A stretch of DNA of 64,000 bases from Lamellibrachia columna (taxonomy: Eukaryota > Annelida > Polychaeta > Sabellida > Siboglinidae). Made by a program: the position numbers and the translations under genes. Under the pieces are notes generated by a model. It did no database searches. It saw only the letters and a list, made by a program, of their open reading frames with translations, and was not told where the DNA came from. This document shows positions 1 to 10,719 of the stretch, in pieces. The stretch is taken from NCBI GenBank assembly GCA_963662155.1, contig OY759262.1, forward strand, positions 57,394,207-57,458,206, given 5' to 3'. Numbering within the stretch: position 1 is the stretch's first letter; each line of letters opens with the position of its first letter.

Positions 1-652
1 TTATTATTATTATAATATTGATAATAATGTTATGCATTATAATAAGATCCTACATTAAAACCCATCCGTTTTAAAAGTGCCCTGTCGGTCATAAATTGTT
101 CAAGGTGCCCATTCAAATGTTGCTCCCATTTTATTGTTCTAACACAACGGTATTGCATCTTTTTATGTTTTGGTCGTATGTGTTATATGATGCTTCTACA
201 ATCGAAAACAGCATGCTGGTAATCCCATCTTTCCACCATGATAATCATTATGCATTTGTACTCCCTCCATCATTCCGCATCCTGACAACACGACACATGC
301 TGTACTCCAGGTTGGCAACTATTGTGTGTTATGTCACAAATATATGTTGTGCTAAGAGAGTCTACAAAACAGCTACTAGAATCTGATGCAAGTGAACTGT
401 ATCAGATTGAAGCCTATGATATGTGTTGCATATATAACTTTTGCCGCATGGGTTGCTATTTGTAGAGTAGTCGATATAATATTGCTATGATGTCGACTTA
501 ATTGACAGACATAGCAGCGATGACATACATCAGTGTTGTCATGAAACCATTTGATATCAAAATTCAGACGTGTGATAGAGTTGACACTAATACCAACTTT
601 ATGGCAAGTAAAGATATATCATGTTCAACAAGACCACATTGAAGCGGGCAGC

Positions 653-654
<2 letters not shown>
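1..654. repeat. Left part of copy A, containing start of block T
   Basis: No gene is recognised. A 96-codon open frame at 96-386 recurs in copy B but has no recognisable domain. From about 337 the sequence belongs to block T, which also occurs at 47,161-47,658 and, more diverged, at 27,562-27,995. Confidence 0.6.

Positions 655-719
<65 letters not shown>
655..719. repeat. (TA)n microsatellite
   Basis: A pure AT/TA run of about 65 bases. In copy B (47,491-47,551) it is preceded by a short CA run and slightly interrupted. In the third block T copy (27,879-27,888) only a very short ATATATAT remains, so the tract expanded after the blocks diverged. Confidence 0.95.
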
Positions 720-721
<2 letters not shown>

Positions 722-826
722 CTCTACTGAATCCACTTGACAATCGGTTTTCCAACATAGCTTCCTAACAAAAGACCACTTCCACATAAATAAGTATTAC
801 AACGTTTTGTGATTCTTTTGATCGCT

Positions 827-920
827 TGTTACAACAATCGACCGGTAATGTAATAAATCGACCGGTAATGTAATAATCGACCAGTAATGTAATAAATCGA
901 CCAATAATGTAATAAAAATG
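827..920 (+). repeat. Left inverted terminal array, 20-bp unit x4
   Basis: A nine-base terminal motif is followed by four units of the form AATCGACCGGTAATGTAATA; the last units have CCAGTAATG and CCAATAATG. This array is the reverse complement of the right array at 2,478-2,793. Confidence 0.9.
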
Positions 921-2477
921 ATGATGATAATCATTATGATGAGGATGATGTTAATAATGATGATGTAGAAGGTGATGATGAGGATGATAAACGATTATGA
1001 TGATAACAATTAAGGGGTCATCGTAGCGACGATTATAATGATGATGATAATCATGACGATGATGACAATAATAATAAAGATAACGACGGTGATGATGAGG
1101 GTGATAAATGGTTATGATGATGATGAGTAAGAAGATGAAGACAATTAAGCGGTCTTAGTGATGATGATGATGATGATGATGATGACGTAGATGATGACAA
1201 TGAGGGTTATCATTATTACGATTGTGAGGACGAAGACACTGACATCCTCAGCCTCATCATGATGCTCCTCTTCCTCATCGTCACCATCATGTTCATGTTC
1301 ACCCTTATAAAGGCTAGCCATTCTGACATCCACTCGACATTCACAAACGTATGATTAATATAGGAATCTCAGAACGAGTGAGCCACATGTTTTCTGGGAG
1401 GACATATGAAATGCCGTTCATATAACCTCCCAGGTAACGCACGGCAGTAACTACATGTTGGCAAACAATAGAACCGAGTCAGACAGGGTGGTAAGGAAGA
1501 AGGGGGGTCATTAAAAAGGGTCACCTCAACAAATGAAAGAGGTAATCTATACTCAATTACGGGATCATCTCAAACAATTGTTTTAGGGATAATTAAAAGT
1601 GCTTAAAAAGAAATACCTGATCATCATTTGATGAAATTAAGGGGTCATATCAAACAACTTAGGGGAAATCTCACAATGCAATGTGATATTATATTAGAAA
1701 TTTAAGTTTAATCGTAAAAATAATAAAATAAGGGATCAGCTGAAACAATTAAGGGGTTATCACCAAAATTAAAGTGAATGGAAATTCCAGTCGACTAAAG
1801 TTTTCATCTATATGATTAAAAGGCACCTAAAGTATTTTTAAATATGACTAAAATTTTAGGATTTTATAAAAAAAATAAGTTAAAGGATAATTTTAAAAGG
1901 AGACATCTCAAAACATTATGGGGTGATCTCATAAAATCATTATGGGGTCATCTCATAAAATCAAGTGGTCGTCTCGAAATTTTTTTAATACATTAAGGGG
2001 TCATCTCATAAAATGAATGGGTCTTCTCAAAAAGTTAAATTGTCATAAAATTTGTAAGAAGTAATTAAAAAGTTAACTAGCTGATCGTCTCAACAAATTA
2101 AGCGATCATTTCACAAATTAAGTGTCTTCTCAAAAAAGTTCAGGAATCATATTAAAAACTGCAATTAGTCATTACAAATTAACCAGCTGATCAACTCAAT
2201 AAATTAAGGGATAATTTCATAAAATAATGGGGTCTTCCCAAACCAGATAAAGATCATTTAAAAAAGCAAGATTTATTTAAAAACTTATGATCGGTATAAA
2301 ATGAAGCAGTAACTTCATATAATTAAGGGAAACCTAAACATGTAAGGATTCATAGCAAAACTCAAGGGGTTATCAAACAAATTACGGGATCACATCGAAA
2401 ATGTAAATGGTTATCTCAAATAATTTAAACAGATTTTTTTAAATAAATAAGGAATCATTTTAAAATGTAAGGGTCAT

Positions 2478-2793
2478 TATTACATTATCGGTCGATTATT
2501 ACATTACCGGTCGATTATTACATTACCGGTTGAGATACTACATTACTTGTCGATTTATTACATTTCCGGTCGATTATTATATTGCCAGGTCGATTTATTA
2601 CATTATCGGTCGATTTATTACATTACCAGTCGATGTATTACATTACCGGTCGATTGTTACATTACCGGTCGATTTATAACATTATCGGTCGATTTATTAC
2701 ATTACCGGTCGATTTATTACATCACCAGTCGAGTATTACATTACTGGTCGACTATTACATTACTGGTCGACTATTACATTACTGGTTGTAACA
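2478..2793 (-). repeat. Right inverted terminal array, 20-bp unit x about 15
   Basis: Tandem TATTACATTACCGGTCGATT-type units with scattered variants (CCAGTCG, ACTGGTCGAC, TATCGG) end in GTTGTAACA. Long open frames here exist only because the unit rarely makes a stop codon. Copy B has one fewer ACTGGTCGAC-type unit. Confidence 0.9.
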
Positions 2794-3659
2794 TGTGTGC
2801 ATGTGCAAAAATAACTGATATCACAAAGTCCGGGTGGGTGACACACTATGTGTGCAGACACACACACACACACACACACACGCACGCACGAACGCACGCT
2901 CGCACGCACACAAACACGAAAAGCATTAATTTTACCATATATACATGTATATGCTTATTACATATACGTGTGTGTGTTAACAGAAATGATATCACTACGT
3001 CCGGGGGTGACACACTGTGTGCAAGTGTGTGTACTTGTCTGATATTATCAAACAAGTACACATATCCACAGACATCCGGACGCACGCACGCACGCACGCA
3101 AAAACAAACACACACATTAATTCCCACTAACCTCTTCATGTTTGCCATTGTTGTCTAAACAGTTCTCGGTTCTATCTAACTTCAACTGCTACTGGTATTG
3201 TCGCCGGTCACGCCTGACAGAACAATGCAGCCAGTGTCTAGCGTTTCATTGGGCAACGAGTCATTCACATATGACATATGTTATTAATGTCCTAAGAAGT
3301 GTAATTTGTAAAACAAATTCCCCTACATCCGTCATCACGTTTTTGCATTGGGAACTGATTGTGTCGTTGTATGTAGATGGCGCGTACATCATCATTTCGA
3401 CGAGTAGAAACGCATCAGCCATATAACACTGCGTGACACAAGTGTATACATATATGTTATAATGACATTTGTTTTGCAAGTTTGGAATTACTTGATGTAC
3501 TCGAAACAGGAAAATACTGAGCACATACAAAAACTTAAATACCATCTGTTTCGTGTGTTTTTTCTTTTGCAAGCACGTTAGGGGATCGTAGTGGAATAAT
3601 TTATTACAACGAAATAGGCGTCTCTCTCAAATTGTCAGACAGACGGGTTTTTCTTTCAA

Positions 3660-3850
3660 AGGTGTGAGGTAATGGATGGTTTGCTGATGGTGGGGGGCCG
3701 TCTACCTAAGAAAATAGATGCGATGAAACAGCTAAGCCGTAGAAAAATGGGCAGACCGTAAGTGAGATGGGGAGATTGCGTAAAGAGGGATGTGAGGAAC
3801 GCGGAGGAGGACGACACGTTGAGGGGAAGATAACTGTTACGGAGAAGTGG
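3660..3850 (+). pseudogene. LINE polymerase C-terminal remnant
   Basis: The plus strand reads PKKIDAMKQ.., then MGRP, an in-frame stop, VRWGDCVKRDVRNAEEDD. This matches the GRPxxRWxDCVKRD tail typical of endonuclease-type LINE polymerases. It recurs at 20,075-20,262 and 50,470-50,655 with the same stop after MGRP, so the decay predates the block duplications. No reverse-transcriptase core is attached. Confidence 0.5.
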
Positions 3851-4007
3851 AAAGTACAGAACATAGATAGGCCTCGTGGATTATCATTCTTTTGTTTTCA
3901 CGGAGCTTGATTTGTTTTGCAGGTGTCGTGGCTGTTTGTGCGTGTGTGTTTATGCGCATGGTATGTGTTTGTGTGTGTGCTTGCGTGTGCTTTTGCGTTT
4001 GCGTGTG

Positions 4008-4058
4008 TGTGTGCGTGTGCGTGTGCGTGTGCGTGTGCGTGTGCGTGTGCGTGTGCGT
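4008..4058. repeat. (GTGTGC)n hexamer microsatellite
   Basis: Perfect GTGTGC/GCGTGT units. The array is about twice as long in copy B (50,812-50,922). Open frames over it (VCVCV, ACACA, HAHAH) are repeat artefacts. Confidence 0.95.
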
Positions 4059-5178
4059 TTGTATTCATAATGGAGCCATGTTGCGACGCGGTGTTTAGTG
4101 GTTGTGAACTTGACGTTTTGGGATTGGTACTCGACAACTCCAGTATGATGTCGACGTCAGCAGCGACCGTAATGTAGAGTGTTATTTATTATCTTCTGAA
4201 AGTGTGTCCGATATAACGACGTGACAACGACGGCGACTGCTAAGCATCTGTGTCGGGGGGGGGGGGGGAGGGGTGGAGGGTTGCGTGCGTGCGTGCGTGC
4301 ATGCGTGCATACATGCGTGCGTGTAATCGTGTGTGTGTTTGTATGCACGGGTGTGCATCAGTGTGCGTATGTGCGATGTAACATATAATGCGAGCATAAC
4401 ATGACACATAAAATACATTTCAGTGTCATGTAATGAGTGCATAACACTTTTATGTAGAATAACAGCGCTGGATATACGCCCGTGTGCATATAAATTATTA
4501 GGATAAGCCCGTGACAAGGCGTAGCATAGCCTCGTAGACACAATTTTAACGCAGCAACTCACATGTGAAGACTGGCGTAATATGTCAGTATTTTGTACGT
4601 ATGTGTAAATACCATTTCGGGCCATCATGCTTCCTGTGAGTATGTGTTCATGTATATCGTTTTCTTGTTGGACGTTGGCATAATTACTGGTACATTAATT
4701 CATAAATCAAACGTAATGAATTTGGCATGCATGACATTATAGTTTACAATTGATGAAGGCATACATGTCTGTACTACAGCAGGACATGTTACATGCGCTT
4801 GAAAAAGTTAGTCAAATGTCGTCCGGCTTAACCACTCCACAATAAATTGTTAGCTGGGATGTGGCCAACAAGAACTGGAGATGACGCAGTAGCGATAAAC
4901 AACCAGTGCTGACCTAATGAAAACATCGTACATTTGAATGTTGTCACACCTGTCACCATTTGAATGACATTCATAGTCTTTGTCCTTACAGATTCCATGT
5001 CTCCTTCACTGACAAATGCTGCACTGGTAATATGTGTTCTCTTCATCTCATTTTGGAGGCGAGTTGGTATTGTAGTTGTCTCTCTCAGAATACAATTTGG
5101 TGGCAGCTGTTTTGTTACGGTTGGCATTCTGACAAAATTGTAAATCTGGAGACTAGTCAGAAAGAATGTACAGAAAGC

Positions 5179-5631
5179 ATGTGGGTCATTATACTCTTAC
5201 ATCATCAACTGGGCTTTGAAACCAAGCGAAAAGAAAAAGTGTCTGAATAACACAAAACGTTGGTCAGTACATGTCTGATGAGTTATGTACAGTCCATGGT
5301 TATGTTCAATATTTGAAACTTTTTTTTTAGTTAATGTTTTAAGATGCCATACTAAAGCAAGGTATCTCAACACCGTTACCAATACCTATTAAAATTAATG
5401 TTGCACATAACGCATTCAAATAGCAATATAAATACCTTGATTTCTTTCTGTTATGTGCATTGTTGTTGTAATTCCTCTAGCTAACCAAATTTGTATTATT
5501 TATATAACTAATACTGGTAACAGAGTTGATTTAATTAAGGATATGTTTTTTAGTTGATACACTCGTGATGCACTGATGATGTTTAAATTATTTTTATTGA
5601 AACTGTAACACAGCTTAACACAACACAACAC
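5179..5631. other. Unique-looking spacer
   Basis: AT-rich sequence shared with copy B (52,039-52,493). No gene, RNA or mobile element is recognised. Confidence 0.5.
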
Positions 5632-5825
5632 AACATTGCCATTATGGCACTGTAGACATACGTGACACACAACATTGTCATTATGGCACTGTAGACATAC
5701 GTGACACACAATATTGTCATTATGGCACTGTAGACATACGTGGCACACAACATTGTCATTATGGCACTGTAGACATACGTGACACACAACATTTTCATTA
5801 TGGCACTGTAAACATACGTGGCATA
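5632..5825. repeat. 39-bp minisatellite, 5 units
   Basis: The unit contains TTATGGCACTGTAGACATAC followed by GTGACACACAACATTG. Five units lie here against nine in copy B (52,494-52,845). Because 39 is a multiple of three, the minus strand reads an open 13-residue CHVCLQCHNDN-type repeat; no evidence shows that it is translated. Confidence 0.95.
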
Positions 5826-5865
5826 TAATGAACGGCAAGGCTAAGTCACCAGATTCCCACTAGTC

Positions 5866-7838
5866 TTAGTCAACCTCACTGCCACCAGGGACAACTTCCA
5901 GCAGTCTGTACATTGAGGCATCGATCCTAAAGCGCTCTCCTCTTCTGGTCACGCGCTCTGGCTTTCGAATGCGAGAGAGTATGTCCTCGTATTCGTATGG
6001 AATGACGTCATCATGTATGGGCCACCGATACCGATTGCTGCCGACAATTTGCATGGCTTTTGCCTCCACTGTAGTCATGCTCATGATTATTACAGGGTAT
6101 ATTCGTTCGTCATACGTAACAGCAACCCAAGGCCCTAACAGATCCCGATGGTGATAGTACTGGAACCAGTAACTCCTCGTTCGCATTGCTAGCGTGCTCT
6201 GCTATGATATTAACACTCTCCTTCCCGAAAACACCCACTTCGATACCACAAGCACTAGCTCCATCATTCAGGATTGCCTGAACAACACTAGCAACAGGTT
6301 CGACACCACGAACACCCGCTCCAAGGCTACTAACCCCCACCCCGACATCACCAATGTTTACCTGGACACCACTGGCAACAGCTTCGACACCGGAAACACA
6401 CACCTCAAGGCTACTAGCCCCCACACCGACGTCACCGATGTTTACCTGGACACCACTGGCAACAGCTTCGACACCGGAAACACACACCTCAAGGCTACTA
6501 GCCCCCACACCGACGTCATCGATGTTTACTTGGACACCACTAGCATTCCCATCCGCGCCACTAACGTCCGCATTGATATACCCAGCATTTGGGATGTATT
6601 GTACCATGGACGTAATTTCGTCCTGAAACAAGAATCGTCTCGGTGTGTAGCACTCGCATTCTTCGCGGACGGGGCAGGTGCAACTCACATCATAATAGAT
6701 CACTTGACATGGTTGAGTTGTCACAGTGCCATTGTGCCAGATACTGGGGGAAGCGTAGACGGCAGGTCACCGTGTTGCTCGATGACGGATGATGGAACGT
6801 AGCACAGCAGAATGCCGGGGCAAGCAGTTTGAAGAGCGGTGCATACGTCAAACGGCGTTGGCAGATCTTTGCGTTTCGCCAGAATGCAATCTGCGCCACG
6901 TTTCAAACATCCTCCAACGCAATCAGGGGCGCCATTCCCATGGCCAGCTTCCATGAAGTTCCAGCTACTTGCAGAAAATCCCCGACGATGGATGATCCTT
7001 GACATTAGTTAGAAGTTCTCCTTTTGGCGATACTGGGTGGTCGGACCATCTGACACAAAGTGGACAGTATCGAGTTGCGGCGTGTTCAATTATGGGTTCC
7101 AGATGCGCCCACGTTGCAACAGGGTCGTGTTGCAAACTGTTTGAGATGGTGCGAAAGTATGTTGTCTTTCCTTTCAGGTATAGCACGCCTATGTGCAAAC
7201 TAGCCTGCTGGTGCGACGCTCCAAAGATGATGGATTGGATTTCGCAGGAATAGCCTCAAATATAATTCTCCGAGAAGTCGATGTGTATTGTACACCCGGT
7301 ATCCGATTCCATTGCTCGCTTTCGCAGATTTAGTGTCTGCATGCTGGTGCCGTATGTTGAAAACATGCTTTGCGAATGTCTTCAACTCTGAGTTGAACTC
7401 GAAAACCAACTGCAGCGCCGTTCCCTGGATCTTCTCTTTCTTTACAACCTTAAGTCGCACAGATGTCCCGTCTCTTCCTTGCCTCTCTTCATGACAACTA
7501 ACCCATGTCCACCATCATACCGGTTCGTTCACGTTGTAAACGACAACGGTTGTCTCCCTGTCCTGGCAGTTGTTGCAGACACGATACATGCACTCTTTGT
7601 TCATAGGATTGCATGCTAGTGCAACAGCCATTGACGTCACACCTGAGCTCGATGGGAGGTGCAAATATTGCAGTCTACCAGCTTTGAGTTGAACGTTTTC
7701 TTGCCGCTTACAGAGACACGTGTCCCTGTCGGAGCCACTTGGGTGGACATCCCAGAACGGGCGCAAACGGCTGAAAAGCGTATACGAAAGCTTCGAAGAT
7801 GGGTTCTCACTTAAATACGTCTGATGGAGGCAGAGCAC
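5866..7838 (-). pseudogene. DDE-transposase-like gene, broken (copy A)
   Basis: Minus-strand fragments read, N to C: TYLSENPSSKLSYTLFSRLRPFW (7,515-7,838); the first catalytic-like segment HIDFSENY (7,263-7,286), soon followed by a stop; GASHQQASLHIGVLYL; a segment equivalent to HFVSDGPTTQYRQK (7,023-7,068); EAGHGNGAPDCVGG (about 6,910-6,960); then DVSCTCPVREECEC, an 84-bp internal minisatellite, and a C-terminal part with YDERIYPVIIM and YEDILSRIRKP. I recognise this arrangement from a widespread uncharacterised animal family with D...D...E-spaced motifs resembling a DDE transposase; the catalytic roles are inferred. A 14-bp deletion near 7,078, relative to copy B, shifts the frame before the second D motif. 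The gene is therefore a pseudogene here. It lies directly 3' of the MUS81 exons on the same strand. Confidence 0.7.
6346..6560. repeat. 84-bp minisatellite inside the DDE-like gene
   Basis: About two and a half units containing CACCACTGGCAACAGCTTCG and CTCAAGGCTACTAGCCCCCA. In the minus frame it encodes a 28-residue ASGVQVNIGDVGVG-type repeat. The unit count is the same in copy B (53,364-53,578). Confidence 0.85.
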
Positions 7839-8268
7839 TGTGTTGTTTAGGAATCGTTTTTGTTCTTTCCTCTTTTCTTTTATGCGCGTCTACTTTTTCC
7901 GCGAATGTCAGCCTTCTGTGAAGTAAACGTATTCACAGTCTTTATGCCTAATGATGAATCATAACTAAAACACTCCAAGGAAGATATTTAGTCATGCCAT
8001 TGTTTACCATCCAAAACATAATACCAAAATATGTAGCCATGCCACATTAATTTTATCTGTCCACTGTGAGGAGCCACTTTTATTTAAATTAACAACATTA
8101 AATTGTTCTGTCTATGGTCTTTTATTTTCAAAATATGTATAGTGACCATATGATCTACATATTTGACCTTTTGATCTCATCTGGCGAGTCCAGCGTCAAG
8201 CCTACATTCAGTATTGTCCCCCAAAATATGTGAAGTATGATTAGTTAAAGCACTGTGGAACGACATAC
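7839..8268. other. Spacer between DDE-like gene and MUS81 exon 5
   Basis: This stretch was searched on the minus strand for a MUS81 exon 6 and none was recognised. It is AT-rich and shared with copy B. Confidence 0.5.
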
Positions 8269-8700
8269 CTGCTTGTCGTTGTAGAGAGTAAGAAGTAGGG
8301 CGTAGGCGACATATCTAAGCTGGGGCACATAGGGGCGGTTACCCCCAGATAATTCTGATGTCTGACGTCTCGGCCTCTGAAACCCAACCATATTAATATC
8401 ATCATTTTGGTACTCCTTGGAAGCTGTTAATAGACGTTAGACCCAATTAATTTCCAATAGAGGCGCAGTGTACTGATGTATTTCTGAAATTTGCGTCTTT
8501 TTGCTAAAGTTGCACCTACTTCGAGGAGGACATATCTCAGCAGGGTTCAAGTAAAAATTACATATTGACAAAACCTCGAGGATTCACCGAGTGGTGCACA
8601 ATCATTGGAGAAGCTGGACCTATTTGCAACAACGGGAATTAAATTTGTTAAGATATATTTATTTTAGACATTCCGTGACTTACCTGTATGTGTTGGGGAG

Positions 8701-8766
<66 letters not shown>

Positions 8767-10211
8767 CTTCTGTCCCAGACGTAGTTGGGTCATTCAGTGC
8801 AGGAAGATCAAGCAGATCCTCCCACTCAGGGCTCATATCACCTGAAACAGGCAAACTGTTTATACATATTTAATAGCTAAATATTCTCGATGCAATTTAA
8901 ACACATAGCTTATGGTTAAATATGTGAATTGTAAATTTATGATAGTGGTGGTTATACTTTCCTCCACATATAAGCATTGTATCTTTTATAACTAACTTCT
9001 TAAAGTTATGTGTTTTGTATGTTAATGCTTTTGAACTGACTTTTACATTTTTTTAAATGAAGCCTTTTATGAAACAAAATATTATTTACTTAAACTTAAT
9101 ACGTTGCATACATATTAGCAAATTTCTGTAGACAACCTCTAAATATTTGCTTTCTTCATTGGATAGATTTCTTTATGGATTTATATAATTAATCTAGTTG
9201 GTATATATTGCAATACATGTCATTTACATTGTTTGTCATACCTGTATCTGCAGAATAAGTTGTCAGTCCTTCTTCCAGCATTTTGCAGATTTTATCTCCT
9301 GAAACCAAATGGTGAAGCTTTTGCTGTGTCAGCTAGTCTGACAGTCACACATCCACAAACATTACATTGATTCTGGAGTAATAGTAAAAAATTTGATAAT
9401 TTGATGAATTATACCATTTTGCTTGAGCTGCAATCCAAGTTTCCAATTTCCAACAACGTAATTAATAACCGTCAGAAACAGTGTTAAGGTAATAAGGTTA
9501 TGTATGATGATGCATGAAAACAACAATAGTAATATCAATAAAATCTAGTATTTCAGGTTGAAAGGAGCACAGAGCAAGATGCTCATCTAAGGACTCACCA
9601 AAGTTCTCCGATATCTTACAATCGTCCCCGGAAGCAAGCGGCAGCGGATATTTCTTCAAACTGCTGATTGCCTAGAAAGGTCAGAGTTCAAATATTAGTT
9701 GTTTCAAAATGAGTACTGGACTATACTGGAATGTGATTTCTAAAAGTGTAATACCTAAAACAGGCAACATATCTTAAACATAACAGTGTGTGAAATATAA
9801 TGATAGCAACTATTTTGTATGGAAGTAGGTGCTGCACGAGATATGCTTGGAACAATGACAACCTGAAATTTGCTTCCTACTGCCTTTACCAATAATGGCA
9901 ATATTACTTATTATATATATAATATTAGTGATATTACTTATAACTGAGAACTTGAATAAGCAAGATAAATAATTCAGTACCCAGCTATGTGTAATAGGCT
10001 GAGTTACGTCGGCCAATGCTGAGATGGCTTTAGTACTGGGGCTAGGATCATCCTTTGTGCTAAGTCTAAACGCAGGGATGGGAGAGTAACAGAGTTACAC
10101 ATACACCTTCGAATATGTGTGTGCACTCTTCAAACCTTTGTTGGCAGCGTCCTCCTTCCATTCCGACAACCACTTGACAAAAAGAGGATTGGAGCACGGC
10201 CTTTGTGCCAT
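8269..10211 (-). CDS. MUS81: MUS81 structure-specific endonuclease subunit, exons 1-5 only (copy A)
   Basis: Five minus-strand exons splice in frame with GT/AG borders: 10,107-10,211; 9,599-9,671; 9,242-9,298; 8,684-8,841; 8,269-8,376 (501 bp, 167 residues). Exon 1 begins [18 protein letters not shown] and exon 2 gives [15 protein letters not shown]. The join [17 protein letters not shown] is the N-terminal helix-hairpin-helix of MUS81. Exon 5 ([19 protein letters not shown]) opens the winged-helix domain. MUS81 pairs with an EME protein to cut branched DNA at stalled forks and recombination junctions, and its N-terminal domain binds SLX4 (family knowledge). Exon 4 carries a (CT)n microsatellite coding for ten Glu-Arg pairs in the linker. 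The rest of the winged helix, the nuclease and the C-terminal HhH were not found; the next stretch downstream is the DDE-like pseudogene. The gene may continue outside the window or be truncated. Confidence 0.92.
8696..8762. repeat. (CT)n microsatellite within MUS81 exon 4
   Basis: A CT run with one CCC interruption near its left end. Read on the minus strand it encodes alternating Arg and Glu and stays in frame with both sides of exon 4. Copy B (55,699-55,770) is 12 bp longer, also in frame. Confidence 0.95.
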
Positions 10212-10719
10212 TATTTAGTCTTAGGCTTACAAAATCGATGACGTTGGGCTTGTGCTAGTGCCGTCGGCAGTGTCACTGAGTGTGGCTGGGCCTGGTGACT
10301 GACTAGTTGTTTTGGGTCGTAATATCATATATACGTACTGCACATTTGTATAAATATTAGCATGCATCAAAGCAGCAGACAAAATAGGTAGCTCCGCTGT
10401 GAATGCAGCCTTAGAAACATACTTCGAGACATTTCGTCTACCCCGCCTTTCTCTCAGCAACAAATGCACATGCGCTGATCGCACCAATCTGCCTTTCTCG
10501 CCAGGCGGCCGACTCAATTTAATGTATGTTAAATAATCCACTAGGTGGCACTACATATCATATGTTTATGTGCGTCTATGAGAAAACTTGTCTCTCCATT
10601 GTTACTTGCTGTTTATCTAAGTGATTTTGAATACTCTGTTAGCCGAAACTATAAGGGGTTTGACGTGCTGGCTGGGGAAATTCGAAACAACCTTAGTGAT
10701 TGTATAACAAATTGCATAA
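10212..10719. promoter_or_regulatory. Upstream region of MUS81 exon 1
   Basis: A 508-bp stretch 5' of the MUS81 start codon (minus strand), somewhat GC-richer around 10,430-10,510. It should contain the 5' UTR and promoter. A 104-codon minus-strand open frame (10,227-10,541) has no recognisable domain. A CTCF-like motif lies at 10,538-10,552. No TATA box is assigned. Confidence 0.4.
10538..10552 (+). promoter_or_regulatory. CTCF-like motif
   Basis: CCACTAGGTGGCACT fits the published core CCASYAGRKGGCRSY at every position. A second match lies at 11,979-11,993 in the same orientation. Function in this organism is not shown; the motif could instead belong to a repeat end. Confidence 0.4.

Larger units (their letters stand above)
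827..2793. mobile_element. Foldback-like element with tandem-repeat terminal inverted repeats (copy A)
   Basis: The element starts with TGTTACAAC (827-835) and ends with its exact reverse complement GTTGTAACA (2,785-2,793). Just inside the left end are four copies of a 20-bp unit (AATCGACCGGTAATGTAATA, some 19-mers). Inside the right end are about fifteen copies of the same unit in the opposite orientation (2,478-2,784). The interior holds a GAT-rich stretch (918-1,210) and a degenerate motif around GGGGTCATCTCAAA repeated through 1,500-2,470. No transposase frame is seen. The third block T copy follows copy A exactly to base 826 (27,995) and then departs, which supports the left boundary. 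No clear target-site duplication is visible. Long tandem-repeat inverted termini are known from FB/Galileo-type foldback elements; membership here is inference. Confidence 0.7.
2794..5178. repeat. Dispersed block R, copy A
   Basis: From about 2,960 this matches 49,770-52,038 (near identical) and 19,331-20,698 plus 22,325-23,311 (more diverged, split by LINE-A). A fragment at 3,124-3,260 matches 28,291-28,445. The block contains (CA)n and (GCAC)n runs at 2,859-2,907, a LINE C-terminal remnant, a GTGTGC hexamer array, a 15-base poly-G run near 4,255, and a minus-strand open frame at 4,828-5,127 that persists in all three main copies. No host gene is recognised. Confidence 0.8.

Noticed and set aside
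1145..1333. Minus-strand acidic HDGDDEEEEHHDEAEDV frame ending in a poly-Ile stretch
   Set aside because: It comes from GAT/ATC trinucleotide repeats inside the foldback-like element and varies in length between copies.
2547..3158. 203-codon plus-strand frame over the right terminal array
   Set aside because: It is a 20-mer array running into CA repeats; low complexity and frame-shifting unit length, with no recognisable protein.
4828..5127. Minus-strand open frame present in all three block R copies (also 22,993-23,328 and 51,652-51,990), with a TTTGTCAG acceptor-like word before its Met
   Set aside because: Most differences between the diverged copies change amino acids and no domain is recognised, so there is no sign of protein constraint. 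It could be an old exon; not called.
5500..5838. Minus-strand frame with repeated CHVCLQCHNDN, like a zinc-binding repeat protein (also 52,363-52,857)
   Set aside because: The 39-bp unit is a multiple of three, so an open repeat frame is automatic. Variants change Cys-region codons freely and no domain flanks it.
6194..6802. 202-codon plus-strand frame opposite the DDE-like gene (also 53,212-53,820)
   Set aside because: It is the shadow of the minus-strand coding frame and its 84-bp repeat; the recognisable family motifs are on the minus strand.
7840..8268. Possible MUS81 exon 6
   Set aside because: The minus strand was read for the expected winged-helix continuation with acceptor and donor sites; no match was seen.
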